Source: Glandiceps talaboti (Eukaryota > Hemichordata > Enteropneusta > Spengelidae). From it: DNA of 37,500 bases. The stretch covers positions 13,616,019-13,653,518 of the forward strand of contig NC_135569.1 of NCBI RefSeq assembly GCF_964340395.1, read 5' to 3'. Below are positions 1 through 9,400 of the stretch, in pieces. A program made the translations under genes and the position numbers. Position 1 is the stretch's first letter; each line of letters opens with the position of its first letter. The notes under the pieces were generated by a model that was not told where the DNA came from, ran no database searches, and saw only the letters and a list, made by a program, of their open reading frames with translations.

Positions 1-48
1 ATCAACTTGTTTTGTGGCATGATCGTTTGTTTCTGCTGTAGTCTCCAT
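1..48 (-). CDS. possible 5' end of an unrecognised gene running off the left edge
   Basis: On the minus strand an ATG at 48-46 sits in a strong Kozak context (ACCATGG). It is followed by 15 open codons up to the window edge, reading METTAETNDHATKQVD. No domain can be recognised in so short a piece, and an open stretch of this length is expected by chance. I list it only because of the start context. It could equally be an internal exon or noise. Confidence 0.12.
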   Translation of the reverse strand, partial: METTAETNDHATKQVD

Positions 49-554
49 GGTTACATCCACAACAGGTTTTTATCAAGAAGATCGTCCAACCCCGTACCCA
101 ATGAGCCAAGCTAATACCCCATTAATTTGAACTTGTTTGAGTTAATTAATAGCACGCTATGTTACGTCTAGTTCGTTCAACTTTGTGAGTGGTACGTACG
201 CACAAACACTACATTTTATTACAATTATTAATGGTTTACTTAAATATTACCCAGATTAGACACAGATACTTAGTAATCGTTGTACCGTACGGTAGTTGTA
301 CAAGGTACTGCCTCTATATGTAGACGTTCGAACAAATCGAAAAAAATGGCTTATTTTTAGTTTAGTGGGCAACAGAAATAAGCATATTATATTTTCTGGT
401 CTCTCGCCTACTTCGTAAAATGTTGATGTACGTCCCTATTCCTCTTTTAGCACCACTGATTCAGGAATGAGTAGGTCAGAATTAAGTGTATATAATATAG
501 GCCAAGTAAAGTAATTTTCCGACCGCAAGGGGGCGGGCTTCGATATAAATTAAA
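49..554. other. non-coding stretch, nothing recognised
   Basis: This AT-rich DNA has no credible exon, RNA gene or repeat that I can identify. If a minus-strand gene starts near 48, its promoter would lie here, but I see no distinct element. Confidence 0.5.
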
Positions 555-555
555 T

Positions 556-932
556 CTGTCTGTCTGTCTGTATGTATGTGTGTGTGTGTATGTATGTATG
601 TATGTATGTATGTATGTATGTATGTATGTATGTATGTATGTATGTATGTATGTATGTATGTATATGTGTGTATATGTGTGTATGCATGTATGTATGTATG
701 TATGTATGTATACATGTATGTATGTATGTATGTATGTATGTATGTATGTATGTGTATGTGTGTGTATGTATGTATGTATGTATGTATGTATGTATGTATG
801 TATGTATGTATGCATGCATGTGTGTGTATGTATGTATGTATGTGTATGTATGTATGTGTGTGTGTATGTGTGTGTATGTATGTATGTATGTATGTATGTA
901 TGTATGTATGTATGTATGTATTTTTGTATGTG
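556..932. repeat. compound TCTG/TATG/TG microsatellite
   Basis: About 375 bp begin with a few TCTG units and continue as TATG tetranucleotides with scattered TG and CATG interruptions. The long open frames on both strands (Tyr/Cys/Val/Met on one, His/Thr/Tyr/Ile on the other) result from the 4-bp period and are not genes. Similar compound arrays occur at 23652-23870 and, in the opposite orientation, at 31604-32155. Confidence 0.97.
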
Positions 933-2683
933 TTTCATTGATGTCAACAAATCTGCTCGATCCTTAGTTTGATTAGATAAGCTTACACCCCCCTTCCCTC
1001 TCACACATTTCTAACCAATACTGTTGAGTAGTCAGAAAGTCAAGTAGAAACAAACTTTTGTCTGGCTCGGCTCGACTCGGCTTGGCTCGGCTCGGCTCGG
1101 CAAAAACCTCACTAAATCATCGGTACGTCTCAAGTATCAGTTAACATTAAAATATACTTGAATTCACTGACATGCATGAGAAAGTATAAGTTATTACTAT
1201 ACCCCGTATGTGATTATGCGACGATCTACTCCCGGGATCTGCTCAAAGGTAATGATAGCTCACGCAAAGGAATGTAGAAATGTCGAGCCAGAGATTATGG
1301 CGAGATTATTTGCTCAAATAAAAAATAGATTCTTTTAGTTGAGGAGGGAGGGGGGGGAGGGTTATGGTTTGATCTATTTTAGTTCTCATCCTACAAATCG
1401 ATTTTACTTAATGGAATCTGCTGTGTACCCCTAGATACAATTTTTTTTAAATGTCGTCAAATCGAGAAATGGAAGCATTCTTGCCATAGTACATGCATGG
1501 CACTAAAATACATTAAAGTGTATGTCAATAAAAGAGCATTTTTCTAACTACATACTGGCTTTGTATTCATAGCACTACATATTGCCACTGATTCTGCTGG
1601 TTTAAACAATTTCAAATTTTTGCCAATTCAATTAAGTTAGTTAGAAAGGGGGAGGTTAATTAGTCTGAGGGCTAACCAAGAGAATTTAGTTTAGAGTCCT
1701 ACGTTAATTGGACTATTGATCTCACCCGTATTCAGTGAAACAATTAGAAGTTGAAGCATGCATATGACGTACAATCCTTATCCCAGTACATTCCATCACG
1801 TAACATTTTCCTTGGTTACAGGGTTTATTTTTCGTTTTACTTCCCCCTTTGTAGTTTTTTCAGTTTACTTCCTCCTTCGTAGAAAAACCATAATGACGTG
1901 TTCGCTTATCTAGTCATTGTATATGGTTTGTCTTCCAACAAAGAACTTTGTTTCAACATGTCAGTTTTTTATTTGTTTTTAGTTTTTTGTTTACATTTAT
2001 AGTAAACATTAAGCTGATCTTTGATATAAAGGGTTAGTGTGTTTTAAATACATTCTGTCATGTGATACAGTTTTTGGTAAAAATGTATCATGCTGTAAGA
2101 AAGCATGCCAAATTATAACTAGCAAACTGGCATGTTTTTTTTGTACTTCCTGCTTTTTTCCCCCTTCTAGACCAAATGTATAATTTTCAATATTGACATT
2201 TTCAGGGCATGAAGTCCACGTATTTGCGATATTTGTAATAGATTAAGAGGTTTGTCACAAGGCATGACCAGTTTGTAGCAAATGTACTTGAACATGGGGG
2301 GTGGGGGTGGGGTGGGGTGGTGGTTATAATTGCCAACAAGTGAAATAACATTTAGGGAACCGAAAAGTCCAATATGAGGCAACAGTAGTAATATAATTAT
2401 TTGTATTAAGACCTTCCACTCCATGCATATGTTGTTGTTTTTTGGTTTGTTTCTGTTTTTTTTTTGTTTTTTTTTAATGTTATATGCATATATTATATTA
2501 CTGTATATGTTTCCCTTGGACCACAAACCCAACTAGTTTGAACAAACTGTTTTTGTGGTCCAGCCAGGTTTAAAATTATATTATTATTTTTTTACTTTTT
2601 ATTGCCGATGTATTTACTTAACTAATTCCCTTCGCTCACTTGATATGTCAATTTTGTTTTCTTTTCGATTTCTGGCAAATAAA
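933..2683. other. non-coding stretch with low-complexity tracts
   Basis: I see no gene. The stretch holds a GGCTC/CTCGG pentamer array at 1062-1101, a G-rich run near 1345-1362 and a small catgcca/tggcatg hairpin near 2103-2140. A G-rich tract at 2297-2320 reads as poly-proline on the minus strand and is not coding. T-rich runs follow at 2453-2476. Confidence 0.6.
1062..1101. repeat. CTCGG pentamer minisatellite
   Basis: About eight imperfect copies of a CTCGG/GGCTC pentamer lie in AT-rich DNA. This GC-rich island is short and clearly repetitive, and no function is evident. Confidence 0.85.
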
Positions 2684-2729
2684 TATGTTATGTTATGTTA
2701 TGTTTATGTTATGTTATGTTATGTTATGT
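2684..2729 (+). mobile_element. (TATGT)n array, probable 3' tail of a non-LTR retrotransposon
   Basis: A run of TATGT pentamers follows directly after GGCAAATAAATATG. An AATAAA-like sequence running into a short tandem tail is the usual 3' end of CR1/L2/RTE-like elements. No reverse transcriptase coding sequence is visible upstream, so the copy would be severely 5'-truncated. A plain microsatellite is the alternative. Confidence 0.4.
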
Positions 2730-2860
2730 ATGCAAGATATGTGTTTTCCCACATCATGTGTGTCATAGCTTTTATAGTGGCCAACTTTTCGGACTTTCAT
2801 TTTTGGCATTTTGTCCCGTTTATCTTATATACCTTTTCCCGTTGTCTTTTATCAATTTTA

Positions 2861-2916
2861 GACCCATGAAGAAGGTCTCTGGCGTGAGACCGAAATGTCG
2901 GTGTACTATAAATAAA
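2861..2916 (+). other. structured element: stem-loop followed by CGAAATGTCGG and AATAAA
   Basis: ATGAAGAA is followed by a perfect 6-bp stem (GGTCTC at 2874-2879 and GAGACC at 2886-2891) and then CGAAAT. This layout resembles a degenerate hammerhead core (CUGAUGA, stem II, GAAA), such as those carried by Penelope-like retroelements in invertebrates. AATAAA follows at 2911-2916. The first core block is not intact, so activity is doubtful. It is more safely called a repeat-derived hairpin. Confidence 0.3.
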
Positions 2917-3065
2917 GTGGGATTTTTTTGCGGATCCCTGTCTCATTCTCATGCCAAATTTTGTATTCAGCCAACAGGATAACCCATAGACAATTCTCTG
3001 ATTCGTCATACTATTCTGTCGTCGATTGTCAAGCCAGATAGCTAAGTCTCTGAGCTAATAGCAAC

Positions 3066-3193
<128 letters not shown>

Positions 3194-3228
3194 CAATTAT
3201 TACTTTGATATTGAATACACTGGGAATA

Positions 3229-3572
3229 GACTCTCTCACAGCCCTTGGAGCTTCGCATAGTTAAAACTTGGGTTGTTTTGTATGTACCGATATTTATCTA
3301 CTGCATAATTGTACTCGAATATCCCTGTACTGTGCTGTATCACATATAGTGCTAACCTTTCGTTGACGTGTTAGTGCAATGCTCTGTGTTATTAAACGCG
3401 TACCTTCGCGGAGCGTCGCACTAACACGTCAACGAAAGGTTAGCCCTATGTTATCGATGAGGGCGCACAGTACAGGGATGATCGAGTAAAACTTATGCAT
3501 TAGATATATATTGGTACATACTAAACAACCCAAGTTTTAGCTATACGAAGATCCCAGGACTATGAGAGAGTC
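3229..3572. mobile_element. fold-back MITE, family A, copy 1
   Basis: A long inverted repeat covers nearly the whole 344-bp element. The left arm starts GACTCTCTCACAG and the right arm ends with the matching GAGAGAGTC. Inside, CTTTCGTTGACGTGTTAGTG near 3358 pairs with CACTAACACGTCAACGAAAG near 3419. Both ends are bordered by TA, as expected for a TA target duplication of Tc1/mariner-type transposition. There is no coding capacity, so it would be non-autonomous. A diverged second copy lies at 35021-35320. Confidence 0.85.
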
Positions 3573-4500
3573 TAAATACAGAACCGCATGGAGCTAGGCT
3601 AGCATGGAAGCATGAAGGACTCATCACATTTGTAATGGACCAACACTGGCAGTTGTGGACATGTAACATAGTATGTAGGGCACTTTATATTAGCAATTAA
3701 ACAGCTAGTCCCAGTGTGAATAGTTAATCGAGCTCTTGTATTTTGTAAATGTTGTTCCTGTAAATGTTGTTCCTGTGGTTATATTTTAACCACCATAAAA
3801 AAAAACCTTTGTAGTTACTCGGACATAAACATTTTTACATACCTTGGGCTGTATAAGTGTGGTCTTGTAACACTGTAAATTATGCATTATATTATATCAT
3901 GCTACTATGCGCCATTCTGATTGGATAATAACTGTGGTAAAATCCCATTTTACCACGGCTGGCAGTGGTAAAATGGGCCCCTAAACTAGCATATGAATAG
4001 TACATACAAGCTGAATGTGTTCGTTCTTATACCAATAAGTTAACACTTCCCCAGAGTAATAAGGTGTGTCAGGTATCCTGTACAATAGTTTGGGTTACAG
4101 TAGTCCAAATAATTCCACTGATGACCTTGCGATCGAAAGCAACGATCGATCAGTGGCTGCAACATCACTGATAAGGTACAAGTTCTCCCCATGCAACGAG
4201 CCGTCTCAGCGTCCTACTCTCGTTACGCGTTGAATCAAGCAACACCGATTCAACTTTTAACCATCAGTCAAGGTGCGTCAGGATTATTTCGAAACTGTAC
4301 ATTTTCAGGTTCGGTCAATGTTCAATTTGTTACCCATTAAATTAAAGTAGACTGTAACGTCGTGTCTCTGATTTACTGTCTCGCGCTTTCTCCGATTCAA
4401 CGCCGAGACATCTATTTTTAGCAGTGTACAAGATTGTATTGTTCTTATGAAAATATCCAAACAAAATTGTTACTTTCTTTGACCTCTTGCCCCCTTTTCT
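3573..4500. other. non-coding stretch with a small hairpin
   Basis: No gene is visible. At 3934-3956, GTGGTAAAAT and ATTTTACCAC form a 10-bp stem with a CCC loop, and a further half copy follows near 3965-3978. The rest is unassigned. Confidence 0.5.
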
Positions 4501-4592
4501 TTGTTGCTAGTTTTCAACGCGTTTTCGTTATGTATTATATGATGTAAATAAAGTAATTTATCAATGCAATGCAATGCATTGCAATGCAGTGT
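4501..4592 (+). mobile_element. probable retroelement 3' end with (TGCAA)n tail
   Basis: AAATAAAG is followed by five or six imperfect copies of TGCAA (4563-4592). The arrangement resembles the tails at 2684, 20571 and 26085, each with a different tail unit. No coding remnant was found upstream. Confidence 0.35.
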
Positions 4593-4780
4593 ATGGTTGT
4601 GTTCATGCAGTGTGTGTGGGGGGGCTACATGAACGTATCCACTCATTAAAATATGCTCGTTCCCGACGATCTATTACCGACGATCGTTTTCTGTACGTGC
4701 GAATTCGCCTTTTCGGGCATATAAATAACCACAGAATCACATTTAGAAGAAATATACACACATTTTGATATAATATAATA

Positions 4781-4920
4781 GCAATAACTCCCGCCGAAGG
4801 TGGGTATACACTCGAATTTGGTACAATTCACTCCATATAGCACTCGCCATTCGGCTCGTGCTATATGTCGCGAATTGTACCAAAATCTCGTGTATACCCG
4901 CCTTCGGCGGGGGTTATTGC
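4781..4920. mobile_element. 140-bp near-perfect hairpin MITE
   Basis: GCAATAAC at the left end mirrors GTTATTGC at the right end. The complementarity continues almost to the centre, through CCGCCGAAGG/CCTTCGGCGG, GTATACAC/GTGTATAC, GGTACAATTC/GAATTGTACC and ATATAGCAC/GTGCTATAT, leaving a loop of about 14 nt. It has no open frame of its own. Such high arm identity suggests fairly recent insertion or ongoing arm conversion. Confidence 0.85.
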
Positions 4921-5217
4921 TTAATTCTTTATCTATGCACATAAAGGAACAATTATTTCAAGGAAACAATTCAATATACTTTCTCTCCCCCCCCCCCCAC
5001 CCCAAGGGGCACTAATGCAATGGGTTCTGTCTGTCGGTCTGCGAGTCCGTCCGTCCATAATACGTCCTTTCTCAGACATGCAATATCAAATTTCTTCAAA
5101 ACCTGGCGACATGTCATATGGGACATCAATCTTATTACAATCCGATGTAGATGTGGGCTTATCGTTCATTGCTATTTTACCTTCGTTATTTTGCCTGAAA
5201 TGACCTTCGTGGTACAT

Positions 5218-5247
5218 GTTTACGTTTTTATCGATAAAAACGTAAAC
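5218..5247. repeat. 30-bp perfect palindrome centred on ATCGAT
   Basis: GTTTACGTTTTTATC at 5218-5232 is the exact reverse complement of 5233-5247, with no spacer. It may be a protein-binding site or the remains of an inverted-repeat element. Confidence 0.85.
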
Positions 5248-5412
5248 AACAATATGTTAATGTCTATGAAGTAATTCTAATAAATGTTAACTGTGGTGTA
5301 TCAAAATTAACTTGTTTACGCTGATACTAGGACAAGCGGGTGATTGACGAAGAGCTAGCCTCATAGATCCAGTACCACTGAGAGGCTGTGATTGCTTACC
5401 ATTGATAGCAAG

Positions 5413-5575
5413 TATTTGAATATAGTCAAATAGTCTGATGTAGCGTTATCACTCCCTATCGTGACCAATCAGTTTGAGTGTACATTTACATAATAACTTC
5501 ATTTGAATATATAGTCAAATACTCTGACGTAGCGTTATCACGCCACATTGTGACCAATCAGTTTGCGTGGAATTT
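5413..5575 (+). repeat. tandem duplication, two copies about 88 bp apart
   Basis: ATTTGAATATAGTCAAAT...GTAGCGTTATCAC...GTGACCAATCAGTTTG starts at 5413 and recurs at 5501 with a few substitutions and a 2-bp insertion. The duplication lies about 600 bp upstream of the first DED codon of the NLR-like gene. Each copy contains a CCAAT-box word (CCAATCAG). I infer no function from that alone. Confidence 0.75.
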
Positions 5576-6122
5576 TTCTTGGAATTTTTAAAGTTCAACT
5601 TTAGGTTTACGCAATCGATTCAATTTTATTCATTTTTCATGATAATTCGAGTGAGCAAAAATGTATGACATATAATACTGCAAATCATAAATTGTCACTG
5701 TACACAAAAACTATTTTTGGTTGAAATTCTACAAAATAATCTTTATTTTGTTGTTGAGGTTAAACTTATGTCTTAAGTACATACCTTTACAATAAAGAGA
5801 CTTGCTAGTCATGCCGAATTCACAAACATGCCTAGAAGCACATATTTGAGTTGGTGATGTTGTGTCAACAAACAAACACACAGGTAAGTATGATGGATTG
5901 TTTTCAGACGCCACTGATTAGCGCTCTTTACCTGATAGCTGACTACTTTGTTATCAGCTGAAATGCAGAGGTCATAGGACAATAGTACGTAAATTAATAA
6001 GCTACCAATTGCTAACATTGTGGACTTTGGAACCATTACTGCGTGGTCAGCAACTTTCCTCTGTACCTTCTTTTTTATCCCCGAGTTTTTATCTCGTCAC
6101 CTACATTTTTACTCTGAGATCG

Positions 6123-6435
6123 ATGACGTTCCAGGTTAACCCTCTTCGTAAACTTTACCTTGACCTCGACAAATGCTTGGGTCAAGATGACGTTAGGACA
6201 CTCAAAGTTTTATTGCTGGACGAGCAGATTCCAAAACAGGAAAAGGAATCGGCAAAAGACGCCGCCGACATTTTTGTATTGTTGGAAGAGTATGGACTTA
6301 TATCACGTGACAATCTTGACTTTCTGAAAGAAGTACTAAGAGTTTTGCAGAAATCATTACTTGTTCGCAAAGTTGAAGATTGTGAGCGTCAGCTTGGCAT
6401 CGTCAGTAAACCGATGGTCGACGACAATGTTCAAG
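6123..6435 (+). other. exon 1 of the NLR-like gene, death effector domain
   Basis: The exon encodes 104 residues plus one base. The fold-defining hydrophobic pattern of six helices is visible, including ADIFVLLEEYGLIS and NLDFLKEVLRVLQKS. The usual R-x-D-L motif of DED helix 6 is altered (QKSLL in its place), so the charge-triad interactions may differ from those of FADD or caspase-8. The donor is AAG|GTTAGA at 6436. Confidence 0.88.
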
Positions 6436-9400
6436 GTTAGAATTAAACTTTTGTTTTATATCTTTGTAAGTTTATTAGCTTTGCTTGAACAATTAAACTT
6501 TAACCTTTTATAGTATTATACAATATTAATTTATACAAATATTGTCGTTGATAAAGTGATACCATGCATAGTGCTCAAACACAGGCACTTGTTTCCCAAG
6601 ATATGTATTAGAATTTTCTATCAAAATACAGTAAAATGTTGATAATATCGATAATATTGACGTGTTTAGCCAATTGTATATGAAAGGGGTAAAATAACAC
6701 GTGTTTCTGTGATCTCGCAAGTCCACTCACCGAATGTTATAGACTCTATCTCGCGGTGAGCGGACTTGCGCGATCACTGAAACACATGTTACTTTATACC
6801 CTTTCATATACAAGTGGGTATATTATCAATATCATCAACATTTTGTTTTTATTCTTATAGAAACATTCCGATACGATCTTGGGAAACAAGTGCCTGTGTG
6901 TTAAAATCAAGAATAGTGTACACCGGAATGTTTCTAAACACCCTCCAGAACAGGTTTTGCTATTCAATGACAGTTCATTGAACACTTACAAGCAATGACA
7001 TGAGAATGTGGCGTGACTTTTCTTAGTTACATTTTAACTATTAACAGAACTTCGTGTACATTCATATAATAAATCAACTTTAAAGCTAGTTGACAGCTTG
7101 TCTGTTTTTCAAGTGCTTGTTTGGAGGCGAGTTCATATCTCTGCTGCAATTCTGAACAATACAACCAGTGACAGGCAAGCATGTACAAGCGGCATTTGTA
7201 ACAAACAGGGAAAGTAAACAAATGAATTGAATTAACAACATCTGGCACAGCATGTTGGAGGTACGGAGAAATGTTATACTATAACCATCATTGATAAGAA
7301 CTTTTTATGACTTGACCGAAAATGTTCATCATCTTGGTAGATCAAATGATTTACAAAGATTATAACACACAAGCAGTTCAAAGTTTTTAGCAGTAAGTAA
7401 AATTTTCGATCTGTCTTGGTCAACATCCTCATCAGAATGACAAATTAAATTCCATAGTTACAGCTGACAATTATGGCTTTTTCCCACGGTATCCTACATT
7501 CACACATCATGAAACTCAAGTTCCCTTTACATTCCATGTACCTGTAAAGAAACCATAACTGTTCTTTTCACCCCATACAATGTTTCTGTACTTGATGTGA
7601 CAAGTATAATTAATCCAACTCATTTGTTTGCTCTCTAGTTTGTTACTAGTTCTGATTATAAATGCTTGCCTGTCACTGGTTGTAATTTGATTTCATACAA
7701 AATAAGTAATCAATACTATAGTTCGTATCTTAGTATTAAAAGTAACAAAATGTTGTTCTAATTTTCATCACAGGTTTAAATCCTGGTGACGCGGCTGCAA
7801 GCAGCAACCTTAGTTCAACAGCCGTGAGAACTGAGATAGAAAAGGGTATGCAAGGCGCCTTTTACGACAACCAGCCGAGTACCAGTTTACGGCATCACCT
7901 TGATAAGCTCAGAATCTGTGAGGGGAGAAACGTGATTAAAAGACTGGCACCTAGAAATCCTTTAAAGCGTAAATATCCCAGTCAACGTAAGTAATCATGT
8001 GTCCATTAAATAATGGAAACATGGAAAGACGTGTCACTGGCACCCTTTACTTATTTCCAATCTGAAAATTTATAACTATAAGACGTTTGGGGAAAAAACA
8101 CTAGGGGAGCCTTCAGTTATATTACAGGGGGGTCAGGAGCACTCGGGCTGTTGCATAAAATATGACCCTCCCCCGCTTTCGCCGTGCTAAAAAGTGACCC
8201 TCCCTCAATTTCCTTTCTCTAAAACATGCCCTATCCTGTTAAAATATTTTTTTAAACATGGATTCACTGCTGTCAGACATGGACAAGGACACTAGTCCCA
8301 GTGACAATGACTTAATCCCACCGCTGCCACCACGTTGAAAGTTTAAAAGGTATTGGTTATTTCTCAGCTACTACCAACGGAGTGATTTTTGTGAGAAATC
8401 TGCACTAATAATTAATACATGTGGTTGGATCTCATTGGCTGAGCTGAAGGCCAGATAATAGAGGGCGTCCTAACAACAATCGTGTTTGGTGATCTACTTC
8501 AAACAAATGTCATTCTATTTTCAACCAAGTAATCGAATTAACTACATAACTGTTTACCTGGTTTCCACACATATATACAAATTTCGGATTTTTCAATTTT
8601 ATAAATCTGATAGCAGAAAAATACTTTATAACTTTCAGGTCCTACTGATGAATCTCCAAAGAAGCGACATAAGCGTACCAGACGAAGCAAATTCTCAACA
8701 AAAACGCAAAGGGTTGACGACAGTAATGGTAAGTGTAGTATATACACTTTAAACCTATGGCAGTACTGACTTTACACGAATTAACCACAAATACTGAAAG
8801 GGAGATATACTTCAATATTAGATTATGATAGATAACAGTCATATATAATGGCTATATTTTTCGAGTTATGGTGAACGCAAAGGAAACAAATTCATTGTTA
8901 CTATAATAGGTACACTGATATCGTATGTCTGGAAATGTCATTCAAGTTAAAGTTTAGTGGCCTTTGTCTTGAGCTATTGCAATAAAAGATATTCATTTCT
9001 CTAACTAAGTGTTTGGTGACATGTATAAATAGTGTCATGTCAGGACCCAAACACAGTAATTACAAATTCATGACAGACACACGGAATAGTTGGCAATGAC
9101 TATGTTTGTTCTTACCGATAGGCACTCTATCAAGTTACGTCTGTCTTGATACTATATGTGCTGGTGTTGACAGCAAGTTATGCTGTTGACATTCCGTAGA
9201 CATAACGTAGCAGACCTTCTTAACCTTAACGAATTCGATATGATACAGTTTTACAATATGCTGAGACAAACAACTTTCCCTCTACCGTGACTTCATTCTA
9301 TTAGAATGGGAGATGACGTCATTCTATTAGAATGGGAGATGACGTCATTTTCTACGAATAGAAATAGAAATTCAGTAATAATATTGGAGTTTGAAAATGT

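Noticed and set aside
447-1004. Long open frames over the TATG array (both strands)
   Set aside because: They are produced by the 4-bp repeat period and consist only of repeated Tyr/Ile/His/Thr or Met/Tyr/Val/Cys.
2167-2532. 121-codon minus frame with a poly-proline run
   Set aside because: Low-complexity G/T tracts, no domain and no splice or start context.
4646-4942. 98-codon minus frame across 4781-4920
   Set aside because: It runs through a hairpin MITE, and the sequence shows no domain.
6009-6122. Upstream extension of the DED exon to 6009
   Set aside because: The codon at 6009 is TTG. The first in-frame ATG is at 6123, immediately before the DED.
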